From Novosphingobium sp. G106 (GTDB taxonomy: Bacteria > Pseudomonadota > Alphaproteobacteria > Sphingomonadales > Sphingomonadaceae), in NCBI RefSeq assembly GCF_019075875.1, contig NZ_JAHOOZ010000001.1:4964001-5028000 (forward strand): DNA of 64,000 nt, read 5' to 3'. This document shows positions 26,769-35,304 of the stretch, piece after piece. A program made the position numbers and the translations under genes. Position 1 is the first letter of the stretch. The number at the start of each line of letters is the position of its first letter. The notes beneath the pieces were generated by a model. That model searched no databases. It saw only the letters and a list, made by a program, of their open reading frames with translations, and was not told the DNA's origin.

Positions 26769-28042
26769 CTACGACCTCCTGCAACGGCGAGACCGGCTTC
26801 CCGGAAGGAAGCGAGACGGTAGCGAAGCGTGCGCTCGGAAATGCCGAGCTGACGGGCGGCCTGGACGCGGCTGCCGCCGCAAGCCTCGAGCGTCGCCATG
26901 ATGGCGCGCGCTTCGGAAAGCTGGACAATGTTCGACAGGCGCTTGCCGGGAACGACGGGCTCGGCCGGAGCCAGGGCCGCGATGCTCGGCGCCATCTCGG
27001 CGGGCACGAGGCGGGCGGTGCCGTCGAACACGATGTGCTCGGGGCTGACGCAGGGCTTGCCGTCGGCCAGCAGCAGTGCGCGGCGGACCACGTTCTCCAG
27101 CTCGCGGACGTTGCCGGGCCAGGAGTGGACCTTGAGCAGCGACAGCGCCCCTTCCGAGATAAAGGGCATCTGCTTGCCCGGCATCGTGTGACGCAGCGCC
27201 AGCGCGAAAGCGAGCGGGGCGATGTCGTCGGGACGGTCGCGCAGCGGCTTCAGCGAAATGGGGAAGACGTTGAGGCGGTAGAACAGGTCGGCGCGGAACC
27301 GGCCCTCGGCCACTTCGGTCGGAAGATCGCGGTTGGCGCAGGCGATGACGCGGACGTCGATCTTGATCGGCAGGGTCGAGCCGATCGGCACGACTTCGCT
27401 CTCCTGCAACGCGCGCAGCAGCTTGGCCTGGAGCGCCAGCGGCATCTCGGCAATTTCGTCGAGCAGCAAAGTGCCGCCGTCGGCAGCGCGGAAGAAACCC
27501 TCGCTCGAGCTGGTCGCGCCGGTGAAGGCGCCCTTCTGGTGACCGAACAGCAGGGCTTCGAGCATGGCTTCGGGCATGGCCGCGCAGTTGACCGCGACGA
27601 AAGGCTTGTCCGCGCGGGGGCTGCGGTTGTGGATGAAGCGGCTGAGCACTTCCTTGCCGGTGCCGGTGGGACCGTTGATCAGCACGGGGATGTCGCTGGC
27701 GGCCAGGCGATCGGCCAGGGCGAGCACCGAAAGGCTTTCGGTGTCGGCGGCGATCGGCATGCCCGGCTTGGCGCTGCAGGCGAGCAGAGCGGCGAGAGCG
27801 GTCTCGCTGCCGGCTTCGTCATAACGCAGGCGGAAACGCTGGGCGCCTTCACGGATGATCTCGGGAGCGGCGCTCTGTTCGAGCGTCACGACGTGCGCGC
27901 CGCCGGCGTGCGGCGAACGGTCGCCTGCATCGCGCAGCTGCGTCGCGGTGCCCAGCGCTTGCGCGGCGGCAATTGCCGCTGCCCGCTGAACCAGGGGCGC
28001 GTGCTGCCGCGCCACCACGTCGTTGAATTCCATTCCGTTCAT
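26765..28042 (-). CDS. sigma54-dependent flagellar transcription activator (FleQ/FlbD-like)
   Basis: A 425-residue enhancer-binding protein. The AAA+ domain has Walker A GPTGTGKE (124-131), the sigma54-contacting GAFTGA loop (171-176) and Walker B GGTLLLDE (about 189). The C-terminal Fis-type helix-turn-helix is SRVQAARQLGISERTLRYRL. The N-terminal 100 residues are not a recognisable receiver domain. It is the first gene of the fli operon and so is probably the activator for the sigma54 promoters found before flgB, flgG and the transglycosylase gene. ATG at 28042 has a GGGGG-type ribosome site; ATG at 28063 is possible. Confidence 0.9.
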   Translation of the reverse strand: MNGMEFNDVVARQHAPLVQRAAAIAAAQALGTATQLRDAGDRSPHAGGAHVVTLEQSAAPEIIREGAQRFRLRYDEAGSETALAALLACSAKPGMPIAADTESLSVLALADRLAASDIPVLINGPTGTGKEVLSRFIHNRSPRADKPFVAVNCAAMPEAMLEALLFGHQKGAFTGATSSSEGFFRAADGGTLLLDEIAEMPLALQAKLLRALQESEVVPIGSTLPIKIDVRVIACANRDLPTEVAEGRFRADLFYRLNVFPISLKPLRDRPDDIAPLAFALALRHTMPGKQMPFISEGALSLLKVHSWPGNVRELENVVRRALLLADGKPCVSPEHIVFDGTARLVPAEMAPSIAALAPAEPVVPGKRLSNIVQLSEARAIMATLEACGGSRVQAARQLGISERTLRYRLASFREAGLAVAGGRR

Positions 28043-28090
28043 GCTTGCCCCCGCATTAACCATGCTTGCAAACCGTGTTTTGCGCGGGGA

Positions 28091-28263
28091 CGGCAAAAAC
28101 ATCGGTAATTTAAGGCTACGTATAAACCCCTAGATTGCCGTTTTTTCGGCAATCGCTTGCCGGGGGCGGCAACGGCCTCTCACTCACGTAAGAGAAGACC
28201 GGCCTGCAACTTTTTGCCGCACCGGCAAACGAACCGGCACTTAATTTCCGCTTTCGTTTGCCG
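28091..28263. promoter_or_regulatory. array of eight CGGCAA/TTGCCG half-sites
   Basis: Half-sites in alternating orientation at 28091 (+), 28135 (-), 28147 (+), 28157 (-), 28167 (+), 28214 (-), 28223 (+) and 28258 (-), each 6 bases. Several pair into perfect dyads, for instance TTTGCCG-CAC-CGGCAAA and CGGCAA-TCGC-TTGCCG. They lie in the divergent gap between the sigma54 activator gene and fliC. Binding by the activator is an inference; Caulobacter FlbD also binds near flagellar promoters. Confidence 0.6.
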
Positions 28264-28269
28264 CTCTAG
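28240..28269 (+). promoter_or_regulatory. sigma28 (FliA) promoter of flagellin gene
   Basis: CTTAA (28240-28244), 15 bases, then GCCGCTCTAG (28260-28269). The same CTTAA-N15-GCCGyTyT layout occurs before fliD and flgM. The -10 element overlaps a TTGCCG half-site (28258-28263). The expected transcript start is near 28274. Confidence 0.7.
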
Positions 28270-28336
28270 CTCCTGGCAGCCGCGTCGAACTCACTCGATC
28301 GGCACCCCCCTTTCGGGCTACATACGGGAGTGTAAC

Positions 28337-29161
28337 ATGGCGGTTATCAACACGAATATCGGCGCGATGAAGGCTGCGAATGCCTCGACCGCCGCGAGCA
28401 AGCTGCTTGGCACGGCGATGGAACGCCTTTCGACCGGCAAGCGCATCAACAGCGCGAAGGACGACGCCGCCGGCCTCGCCATCGCGACCACGATGACCTC
28501 GCAGATCCGCGGCATGAACCAGGCGGTTCGTAACGCCAACGACGGCATCGCTCTGGCTCAGACGGCCGACGGCGCTCTTAACGAAGTCACCAACATGCTG
28601 CAGCGCGTCCGCGAACTGGCCGTGCAGTCCAAGTCGGGCACCTATCAGCAGACCGACCGCGACAACCTGCAGGCGGAAGTCACCGAGCTGAGCTCGCAGA
28701 TCGACGACATCCTGAACAACACCAAGTTCAACGGCGTCAACATCACTGCCCAGGGCACCTCGGCCAGCGACGTGACCGTCACGATCCAGGCCGGTTCGGA
28801 CTCGGGCACGACGATTGACCTCAAGATCAAGGCCGTGGACAGCACTAAGCTGGGCACCGGTCTCGACGTCAGCAGCACTTCGGCTTCGGGCTCGACGATC
28901 GACAACGTCGACGCCGCGCTGACCGCGATCAACACGACCCGCGCTTCGCTCGGTGCCAGCCAGAGCCGCCTGGAATCGGCGGTCAACAACCTGACCAACA
29001 ACGTCACCAACCTGTCGGACGCCCGTTCGCGGATCGAGGACGCCGACTATTCGGCCGAAACCACCGCGCTCGCCAAGGCTCAGATCGTCAGCCAGGCTTC
29101 GACCGCGATGCTCTCGCAGGCCAACCAGAGCCAGCAGAACGTCCTGTCGCTGCTGCGCTAA
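28337..29161 (+). CDS. fliC: flagellin
   Basis: A 274-residue flagellin, the filament subunit. N-terminal D0/D1 is [16 protein letters not shown] through [24 protein letters not shown], and the C-terminus ends with [14 protein letters not shown], both typical. The variable centre is very short, so it lacks large surface D2/D3 domains. ATG at 28337 follows GGGAG (28326-28330) by 6 bases. It is a single-gene unit between divergent flagellar blocks. It is probably driven by FliA; the 5' leader would be about 60 bases. Confidence 0.97.
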   Translation: MAVINTNIGAMKAANASTAASKLLGTAMERLSTGKRINSAKDDAAGLAIATTMTSQIRGMNQAVRNANDGIALAQTADGALNEVTNMLQRVRELAVQSKSGTYQQTDRDNLQAEVTELSSQIDDILNNTKFNGVNITAQGTSASDVTVTIQAGSDSGTTIDLKIKAVDSTKLGTGLDVSSTSASGSTIDNVDAALTAINTTRASLGASQSRLESAVNNLTNNVTNLSDARSRIEDADYSAETTALAKAQIVSQASTAMLSQANQSQQNVLSLLR

Positions 29162-29229
29162 GCGTGACCGACTGAATACCGAATATCCAATCCTTGATAG
29201 CGATTAACATAACCGATTGATCGACTGCC

Positions 29230-29286
29230 GCCTGTCCCTTCCAGGCGCAAAGAGAGCCCGGCGACGAAGCCATGACGCCGGGCTCT
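29230..29286 (+). terminator. hairpin plus terminator unit 1 after fliC
   Basis: A small hairpin (GCCTG / CAGGC, loop TCCCTTC, 29230-29246), then a strong 11-bp terminator stem (29253-29263 / 29276-29286) followed by TCTTCTCCTT. It probably ends the fliC transcript. A diverged second copy lies about 125 bp further on. Confidence 0.8.
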
Positions 29287-29355
29287 TCTTCTCCTTCACC
29301 CAAGCGCGATTAGTTCCCGCGCTCACGTTGGAGGCAGGCGATCAGATGGACATAT

Positions 29356-29407
29356 GCCGGTCCCTTCCCGGCACTCGAGCTCGGTGGCAAGCCATGACCA
29401 CCGGGCT
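29356..29407 (+). ncRNA. hairpin plus terminator unit 2, covarying copy of unit 1
   Basis: A second hairpin, GCCGG / CCGGC (29356-29372), with the same TCCCTTC loop as unit 1. Then an 11-bp terminator stem (29377-29387 / 29398-29408, one T-G wobble) with loop CAAGCCATGA, followed by TTTTCTTTG. Stem bases changed in pairs while loops stayed the same, as expected for RNA under selection. Whether it is a small RNA or a duplicated terminator is unknown. Confidence 0.5.
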
Positions 29408-29435
29408 CTTTTCTTTGTTCAGCAGAGATGAACGC

Positions 29436-29535
29436 AGCGGCACCGGCCCGCTCCCCACCTGGTCGCCCAACGAGATTGTATGCTCTGCGTGGCCGGGTGC
29501 GGAGCGGGCCGGTGCCGCTTCCAGCGCCAGCTGGA
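29436..29535. repeat. large inverted repeat in the fliC downstream region
   Basis: A perfect 19-bp inverted repeat (29436-29454 / 29501-29519) with a 46-base loop, directly followed by a small hairpin TCCAGC / GCTGGA (29520-29535). It lies just beyond the 3' end of the minus-strand SnoaL-like gene and could serve as its terminator. Together with the two units after fliC, it fills the otherwise gene-free 29162-29546 stretch. Confidence 0.6.
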
Positions 29536-29546
29536 AAAGACTCTCT

Positions 29547-29957
29547 CTACTCGGGCGCTTCCAGGATCATCGGCGCATAATTGCGCTGGCTGAACAGCCA
29601 CTGCCCGTCTTGCCGCACCAGTTCATCGTCATAGCGGCCGAACAGCTTGAACAGCCCGCCGGCGGACAGCTTGACGATCTCGCGTGCATAGGACCGGGCG
29701 ATAGCGCGGTCGCCCGAGACCCGGATCCAGCCGATCTCACCCCAGAAGGCGACCTCGTCCCAGTCGGCCCAGAGCTTGTCCCATTCGGTGCGCAGCTCGG
29801 CCGCGCCCGTACATTGGAAGATGTGCGAGTTCCACTGGCCGTCCTCGGTGAAGCAGGCGACCCATTGCTCGCGATCGCCGCGGCAGCTCGCATCGCCGTA
29901 CAAGCCGTAGAGCTCGCGGATGAGCAGACGGTCTTCGAGCGGCCCCGAATTGGCCAT
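29547..29957 (-). CDS. SnoaL-like / NTF2-fold protein
   Basis: A 136-residue single-domain protein. The opening, PLEDRLLIRELYGLYGDASCRGDREQWVACF, and the following TEDGQWNSHIF strand fit SnoaL_4/NTF2-like proteins. The C-terminal strand is QWLFSQRNYAPMIL. It resembles in type, but is not a close copy of, the protein at 4753-5199. It has no evident link to motility although it lies between flagellar blocks. Function unknown. Confidence 0.7.
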   Translation of the reverse strand: MANSGPLEDRLLIRELYGLYGDASCRGDREQWVACFTEDGQWNSHIFQCTGAAELRTEWDKLWADWDEVAFWGEIGWIRVSGDRAIARSYAREIVKLSAGGLFKLFGRYDDELVRQDGQWLFSQRNYAPMILEAPE

Positions 29958-30036
29958 GGCGATCTTCTCCCTCAGCTTGCGGACGCGATGCTAAGGCAAA
30001 GGGCCTCGGAGGCAAGCGCGGCTTTAGCCGGACCGA

Positions 30037-30222
30037 TCAGCTCAGCGGCTGGCTGGGGTGGCGAAAGACGAGCGCGTCGCTCTCGTCCCAGACCTCGACC
30101 AGCTCGACCGCCCGCTTCTCGAGATTCTCGCAGGCATATTTCTTGGCCGCCTCCAACCCGGTATCCCAGGATGTGCTGGCCATGACTCGCTCGTGCTCCA
30201 GGAACAGGATGGTGTAGGTCAT
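30037..30222 (-). CDS. small hypothetical protein, 61 aa
   Basis: Not recognised. The small ORF is supported by a strong GGAGGATGT ribosome site directly before the ATG and by a compact, charged sequence with an evident helix (ENLEKRAVELVEVW). It has no signal peptide or membrane segment. It lies between the SnoaL-like gene and the exported hypothetical gene. It may be an accessory gene inserted between flagellar blocks. Confidence 0.5.
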   Translation of the reverse strand: MTYTILFLEHERVMASTSWDTGLEAAKKYACENLEKRAVELVEVWDESDALVFRHPSQPLS

Positions 30223-30318
30223 ACATCCTCCGTGCTCCTCCCAGGCGGATACTACACCGTTCTGGGGCGCAATGGGAGTCTTCGCAGATGCAGCAAGGCG
30301 TTCCTGTCGAGAACGGAC

Positions 30319-30783
30319 CTAAGGCCGGATGGAGCCGAAATTCCCCGCACCGTTGAGCGTGGCGGCGACAGCGAGGTTGGTCGCGCTCTGGCCGCCGAAT
30401 TGGTAGCTGGTCGATTGCATGATCACGCCCACCGCGCCCTGCGAGGCGGGCAGATCGATGGTGGCGGTTTGCAGGATGCGCGACGCGGCGCTGCCTTCGT
30501 TAGGGCGCGGGAGCGACACGGCGCTTTGGTTCGATCGCAGGACGCCTGAGAAGAGATCGTCTGCCGGCGCGGAATCCGCACCGATCCCCGCGGCTGGCAG
30601 CAAAGCGAACCGATCGCCCCGCTCGGGTAGCCACGCAAGCATGGCGAGATCGCCGATGCCCTGCGCGGTGACCTGGCCCAGCGCCGTGTCGTCGAGGGGA
30701 GAGGCTTCCGCGGCCAGAGTCGGCGCAGCGACGAGCACGAAGGTGCTGGTCAATAGAATCCGGCCGAGCTTCGATACGAACAT
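30319..30783 (-). CDS. exported hypothetical protein, 154 aa
   Basis: Signal peptide visible: charged start, LLTSTFVLVAAPTLAAEA hydrophobic core and cleavage near residue 25. The mature part begins SPLDDTALGQVTAQG, a motif seen at the N-terminus of many small secreted proteins of unknown role. The rest is Ser/Ala/Asn-rich with possible beta structure (GVIMQSTSYQFGGQSATNLAVAATLNGAGN). It lies downstream of motB across a hairpin. Function not known. Confidence 0.55.
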   Translation of the reverse strand: MFVSKLGRILLTSTFVLVAAPTLAAEASPLDDTALGQVTAQGIGDLAMLAWLPERGDRFALLPAAGIGADSAPADDLFSGVLRSNQSAVSLPRPNEGSAASRILQTATIDLPASQGAVGVIMQSTSYQFGGQSATNLAVAATLNGAGNFGSIRP

Positions 30784-30882
30784 TGCGGCGATCTCCGGCG
30801 CCGATTGCGCGCCGCCGCCAGCCTTAGGTGCTGGACCTTAAGATCGGGTGAGGGGTGGTCCGGGATGTGCCCGAAAGGGGGT

Positions 30883-30913
30883 GTCCTCCCCGCGGCTTCG
30901 CCGCGAGGAGGAC
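30883..30913 (-). terminator. hairpin after motB
   Basis: A 14-bp stem with one internal C-A mismatch (GTCCTCC-c-CGCGGC / GCCGCG-a-GGAGGAC) and a 3-base loop, 9 bases after the motB stop. A T-run is lacking on the minus strand, so termination may be factor-dependent. Confidence 0.55.
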
Positions 30914-30921
30914 TGGGGCAA

Positions 30922-31773
30922 TCAATCCATCACGACGATGGAGATACGGCGGTTGCGCGGATCCTGGGGGTTGTCCTTGATCAACAGCTCGCGGTCGGCG
31001 ACGCCTTCGATGCGGCGGAAGCGGCTCTCGCCGATGCCCGCGCGCATCAGTGACTGGCGGGTTGCTTCCGCACGGCCGGCCGACAGCGACCAGTTGTTCG
31101 CGCTCTGGCCCGGGCGCCACGGCAGCGAGTCGGTGTGGCCGCGGATCGAGATGCCGCCGCCCTGCGGGCCGACGGTATCGCCGATGACTTTGAGCAGCTG
31201 CTGCGCATCCGAGGTCAGCACCGTAGTGCCGAGCATGAACATCGAGAAGTCGGCATTGTCGACAAGGTCGATGCGCACGCCGTCGGTGGTGTCGACCATG
31301 CGCACCTGGCTGGCGATCTTCTTCAGAGCCTCGTTGGCCTGGAGCTTCTTCTCGAGCTCCTCCTTCATGTGCGCCACCCTGGAACTGTGAGTCGGCGAGG
31401 CGCCTTCCTTCGGGCCGCCGGTAGAGTCGCGCGGAATGGTCATCGCCCGGGTACCGGTCTGGCCGGCGCGGTGCGGATAGTTGTCGACGTCGGTCAGCGA
31501 CGAGCCGCCAAGCAGGCCGGCCGCGGAGCCCGCGCTGGCGTCGCGCGTCTTGACGAGTGTCGGCGTGAAATAGTCGGCGATACCCTTGCGCTGCTTCTCG
31601 GTAGTGGCGCCGAGAATCCACAGCAGCAGGAAGAAGGCCATCATCGCGGTCACGAAGTCCGCATAGGCCACTTTCCAGGCGCCACCGTGATGGCCGCCGG
31701 CGACGATGGTGATCTTCTTGACGATGACGGGCGGCGGAAGCTCCTGCTTGCCGCCCTTCTTGGCTGCAGCCAT
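30922..31773 (-). CDS. motB: flagellar stator protein MotB
   Basis: A 283-residue stator subunit. One N-terminal membrane helix with the essential ion-conducting Asp39 (AYADFVTAMMAFFLLLWIL), a linker, and a C-terminal OmpA-like peptidoglycan-binding domain (ISIRGHTDSLPW, then WSLSAGRAEATRQSLM). It anchors the stator to the cell wall. It starts 3 bp after motA, so the two are coupled. It is the full-length B subunit, in contrast with the short B-like protein at 41606-42070. Confidence 0.94.
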   Translation of the reverse strand: MAAAKKGGKQELPPPVIVKKITIVAGGHHGGAWKVAYADFVTAMMAFFLLLWILGATTEKQRKGIADYFTPTLVKTRDASAGSAAGLLGGSSLTDVDNYPHRAGQTGTRAMTIPRDSTGGPKEGASPTHSSRVAHMKEELEKKLQANEALKKIASQVRMVDTTDGVRIDLVDNADFSMFMLGTTVLTSDAQQLLKVIGDTVGPQGGGISIRGHTDSLPWRPGQSANNWSLSAGRAEATRQSLMRAGIGESRFRRIEGVADRELLIKDNPQDPRNRRISIVVMD

Positions 31774-31776
31774 GGC

Positions 31777-32640
31777 TTAACGGCCTCTCATCGCGTCGAG
31801 GAGTTCCGAGAGACCCGGACGGAAGGCGTGGCCCAGGCCCGAGCGGGCGCTTTCGACGACCAGCGGCTGCGGCCAGCCGTGGAGCGAGGCGATGACCACC
31901 TGCTTCACCGCGTGGAAGATCATCTCGTCCTGCTCGTTGACCTGCTTGAGGCGGCCGGCGATCGGCGCGACGATACCGTAGGCGAGCAGAATCCCGAGGA
32001 AGGTACCGACGAGCGCCGAACCGATCATGCCGCCCAGGATGCTCGGCGGCTTGTCGATCGAGCCCATGGTCTTGACGACGCCGAGAACGGCCGCGACGAT
32101 CCCGAGCGCGGGAAGCGCGTCGGCCAGGCCCTGGATCGCGTGCTGCGGTTCGTGCAGCTCGTGGAAATGCGTCTTCATCGCATTGTCCATGACCTCCTCG
32201 ACCGCGTGGACTTCCAGCGTGCCCGAGGACACGACGATCAGCGTCAGCGTGTCGGCGATCAGGTGGACCAGCGGCTTGTTGGCCAGCAGGCGCGGGAACT
32301 CGGCGAAGATCGCCGAGCTGTTCGGGTCCTGCACGTGGCTTTCGAGCGCGACGGGGCCTTCGCTGCGCAGCAGCTTCATCAGCCGCGTCGTCAGGATGAT
32401 GACGTCGATGTGGTCCTGCTTGTTGTGCTTGGGGCCCTTGGCCGCGCGCACGAAGCCGGCGCCGAAGGCCTTCACCTCATGCATCGAGTTGCCGGTCACG
32501 ATGGCGCCGACCGCGGCGCCGCCGATGATCAGCATTTCGTGCGGAATGGCCTCGAGCACGGGTCCCAGCGAGCCGCCGGTGAGAGCGAAACCGCCGAACA
32601 CCATGACCAGCAGGATCACGATACCGATTGCTACAAACAT
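31777..32640 (-). CDS. motA: flagellar stator protein MotA
   Basis: A 287-residue four-helix stator protein with a large cytoplasmic loop. The sequence ALGIVAAVLGVVKTMGSIDKPP carries the conserved Pro region, and LVGTFLGILLAYGIVAPIA the fourth helix. It couples ion flow to torque on FliG. It lies 31 bp after flgL in the same direction, with no separate promoter seen. Confidence 0.95.
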   Translation of the reverse strand: MFVAIGIVILLVMVFGGFALTGGSLGPVLEAIPHEMLIIGGAAVGAIVTGNSMHEVKAFGAGFVRAAKGPKHNKQDHIDVIILTTRLMKLLRSEGPVALESHVQDPNSSAIFAEFPRLLANKPLVHLIADTLTLIVVSSGTLEVHAVEEVMDNAMKTHFHELHEPQHAIQGLADALPALGIVAAVLGVVKTMGSIDKPPSILGGMIGSALVGTFLGILLAYGIVAPIAGRLKQVNEQDEMIFHAVKQVVIASLHGWPQPLVVESARSGLGHAFRPGLSELLDAMRGR

Positions 32641-32671
32641 CGAATAAGCCCCTTGGAAATAGTTTTCGGTA

Positions 32672-33592
32672 TCAGTTGATCATGTTGAACAGGCTCAGCG
32701 AAGAGAGCTTGGAAAAGCTCGCCTGGCTGGCTTCGAGTACGGTCATTGTCTGCTGCAGCTCGGAGATCGAAGTGGCGAGATCGATGCCGCCGACTTTGTC
32801 TTCCTCGGTAGCGCGCAGCTCGCCCAGATTGGTGCGCCGATCGCCGGTCAGGTCGATCCAGTTGAGCCGCGAGCCAACCACCGTCTGTGCCGTGGTGATC
32901 GTGTCGAGCCCCTTGGCGAGCGAGGTGATGCCATCGCTGGCCGCTTGCTGGCGGTCGCCCGTGCCCGTCTGGAGATCGTCGGCGAGGCCCTTGACCACGG
33001 CCAGGAGGTTGGTCGGGCTGCCGTTGAGGTTGAAATTGAGGATTTCGGGCCCGGTCATCCCGCGGGTGATCTTCTGGCCGTCGCCGAGTGCAAGGTCTCC
33101 CGAAGTGGCCGTACCGATGTATGTCGCGTTGCCCGAGGCATCGACCGAATAGGCATCGCCCGGCGCTTCGCCTCCGAACAGCGCGTGACCGTTGGAATCG
33201 CGTGAATTGGCGAGGCTGATCAGGTTGCCGTAGATCTGCTGGAGTTCGTAGCCGATGCCGGCGCGCTGCTCGGTCGTGAGCGTGCCGTTCGCGGCCTGCG
33301 TCGCGAGGTCCTTGGCGCGCGAGATGTAGTCCGAAAAGGTCGAGAGTGCGGAATCGGCGAGCGTGAGGTCTGCGTTGGCGCGGCCCGCATTGGTGCTGTC
33401 GATCTGCGACAGGCTGTCGGAGCGCTGCAGCATGCGCAGGCGCGACGCGGCGACCGGATCGTCGGACGAGCGCGACAGCCGGTTGCCGCCGCCGATCTGC
33501 TGTTGCAGCGTCTCGGCGCGCTTGCGCAGCGTCGCGATGTCGGTCGTCGAACGATCGTAGAAGGCCGCGGTGCTTGTGCTGATCGAAGTCAT
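32672..33592 (-). CDS. flgL: flagellar hook-associated protein 3 FlgL
   Basis: A 306-residue hook-filament junction protein. The flagellin-like N-terminal helix includes YDRSTTDIATLRKRAETLQQQIGGGNRLSRSSDDPVAASR, and the C-terminus ends with DLATSISELQQTMTVLEASQASFSKLSSLSLFNMIN, both characteristic. It lies 7 bp after flgK. Confidence 0.92.
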   Translation of the reverse strand: MTSISTSTAAFYDRSTTDIATLRKRAETLQQQIGGGNRLSRSSDDPVAASRLRMLQRSDSLSQIDSTNAGRANADLTLADSALSTFSDYISRAKDLATQAANGTLTTEQRAGIGYELQQIYGNLISLANSRDSNGHALFGGEAPGDAYSVDASGNATYIGTATSGDLALGDGQKITRGMTGPEILNFNLNGSPTNLLAVVKGLADDLQTGTGDRQQAASDGITSLAKGLDTITTAQTVVGSRLNWIDLTGDRRTNLGELRATEEDKVGGIDLATSISELQQTMTVLEASQASFSKLSSLSLFNMIN

Positions 33593-33599
33593 GATCGCC

Positions 33600-34955
33600 T
33601 CACTTCAGGCTCAGGATCGAGTTGAAGGTGTCCTGGGCCACCTGCATGATGCGGCCCGACGCCTGGAACGCCTGCTGATAGCGCACGAGGTTCGCCGCCT
33701 CGTTGTCGAGGCTGACGCCGGCCTGGGCCGACAGGGTGATCTTTGCCGTGTTGGCAATGGATTCCAGCGCGTCGCGGGTCACGGTGCGACCCTGCACGGC
33801 GCTGGAGATGTTGAAGATCAGCGAATCCGTCTTGCCGGCTGGATCCGCGCTCTGCAGCGCCGTCTGCAGCGCGGCCAGGTTGGTCTGGTCGCGGCTGTTC
33901 GGCGGGGTGACCGCAGGCGGTGTGGCCTTGGGCGCGGTGGCGATCTTGGAGCCATCGCTGAAAGCCAGCCCGATCGTTGCGGCGGTGGTGCCGTTGAACA
34001 TGGGCGTACCGTCGACGCCGGCGAGGTCGACGCCGTTGGCCTGGGCGCCGTTGACCGTGTCGGCCACGCTCTTGGCGATGGCGTCGAGCCCGGTCCGGAT
34101 CTCGTCGAGCTTGACCAGCGCCTGTGACTTGCCGGCGAGCGATCCGCCTACGGGAGTGACGGCGTTGCCGCCCACCGTGAAGGACAGCGTGCCGTCGGTC
34201 GGAGAGATCGTCATCGCGAGCGGGCTGGCGGTGCCGCCGGCGACGAGCGTCTGGCCCGGCGAGCCGCCCATCGTCACGGTAACGGTATCGTCGGCGGCGA
34301 AGGTCGTGGTGACGTCGGTATACTGGCTGAGCTTCTCGAGCAGGCTGTCGCGCTGGTCGAGGAGCGTCGTCTGGTCGCTGCTCGCATCGGCGGCGCGCGC
34401 CAGGCGCAGGTTGACCCGGCCGAGCTCGGCGGCGAGCGTGTTGACCTGGTTGACCCCGTCGGTCGCTTCGAACTGAAGGCCCTGGCCCGCCTGATCGAGG
34501 CTCTGCGCGGCGATGTTCATCGTGCGCGTCATGGTCCGCGCCGACTCGACCACCGAGGCGCGCAGTGCGGTGTCGGTCGGGTCCGAGGCAAGCTGCTGGA
34601 GCGACCCTTCGAACTTGACGACGGCGTCATAGGCGCCCGACTGCTCGAGCGCATCTTCGATGTTCTGCAGGCCAGTGACTTCGGCATCCGCTCGCGCCGC
34701 GTCGGCGCCGGTGCGGCGGACTTCGGACTGGCGGAACATGTCGGCGTTGCGCACGACCTTGTCGAGCCGCACGCCCGAGAGCGAGACGTCGCCGACGCGG
34801 CCGTAGCCGCCTGAGGCCGAGGCTTCGGCGAGCTGCACCGAGCGGCGGACATAGCCGTCGGTCGAGGCGTTGGTGATGTTCTGGGCGGTAACGTCGAGCG
34901 CGATGCGCGCCGCGATAGCGCCGCTCTTGCCGATCCCGAGAAGGTCAGATGCCAT
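33600..34955 (-). CDS. flgK: flagellar hook-associated protein 1 FlgK
   Basis: A 451-residue junction protein. The N-terminus has ARIALDVTAQNITNASTDGYVRRSV, the typical rod-family motif, and the C-terminus has GVSLDNEAANLVRYQQAFQASGRIMQVAQDTFNSIL. It connects hook and filament with FlgL. It overlaps the end of flgJ by 11 bp. Confidence 0.93.
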   Translation of the reverse strand: MASDLLGIGKSGAIAARIALDVTAQNITNASTDGYVRRSVQLAEASASGGYGRVGDVSLSGVRLDKVVRNADMFRQSEVRRTGADAARADAEVTGLQNIEDALEQSGAYDAVVKFEGSLQQLASDPTDTALRASVVESARTMTRTMNIAAQSLDQAGQGLQFEATDGVNQVNTLAAELGRVNLRLARAADASSDQTTLLDQRDSLLEKLSQYTDVTTTFAADDTVTVTMGGSPGQTLVAGGTASPLAMTISPTDGTLSFTVGGNAVTPVGGSLAGKSQALVKLDEIRTGLDAIAKSVADTVNGAQANGVDLAGVDGTPMFNGTTAATIGLAFSDGSKIATAPKATPPAVTPPNSRDQTNLAALQTALQSADPAGKTDSLIFNISSAVQGRTVTRDALESIANTAKITLSAQAGVSLDNEAANLVRYQQAFQASGRIMQVAQDTFNSILSLK

Positions 34956-35304
34956 TGCCGGTTACCTCCGGGGTCGCGGCCGCGGCGGCTTCGGCCTGGC
35001 CGGCAGCCTTGGCGAACTTCGCCAGGTGCGTCTGGATCATCTTGCCGAGCCCGAACGCGCCCGTTTCCGATGCGACGTCGGCGAAGCGGTCGTCCTGCAT
35101 CTGGCGGAAAGTATCCATGCCCTGGCTCGAGAAGACGTTGTCCTCGCCGCCCAGATTGGTCTTGCGTGCGGCCGCGAGCATCTGGCGCAGGAAGATCGCC
35201 TCGAACTGCTTCGCCACGCCTGACAGCTTCTCGCTGTCGGACGGGGCGGCCGTCGTCGTCGGAAGCGGCGTGGAGGCGCCGACGGAGGGTGTGATCGTCG
35301 TCAT
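34945..35304 (-). CDS. flgJ: rod-assembly protein FlgJ, single-domain form
   Basis: A 119-residue protein comprising only the rod-binding domain: KLSGVAKQFEAIFLRQMLAAARKTN, then SSQGMDTFRQMQDDRFADVAS. The C-terminal muramidase domain of enterobacterial FlgJ is missing; a separate lytic transglycosylase at 43563-44483 probably supplies that activity, as in other alphaproteobacteria. The ATG at 35304 overlaps the flgI stop by 4 bp. Confidence 0.9.
   Translation of the reverse strand: MTTITPSVGASTPLPTTTAAPSDSEKLSGVAKQFEAIFLRQMLAAARKTNLGGEDNVFSSQGMDTFRQMQDDRFADVASETGAFGLGKMIQTHLAKFAKAAGQAEAAAAATPEVTGNGI

Noticed and set aside
26781..26795. sigma54-like CGGTCTCGCCGTTGC just upstream of fliE
   Set aside because: GG and TTGC fit but the CAC part does not, and transcription would start one base from the fliE ATG; it lies inside the activator gene.
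28301..28314. sigma54-like GGCACCCCCCTTTC before fliC
   Set aside because: The -12 part is TTTC instead of TTGC and the start would leave an 11-base leader over the ribosome site; the sigma28 site fits better.
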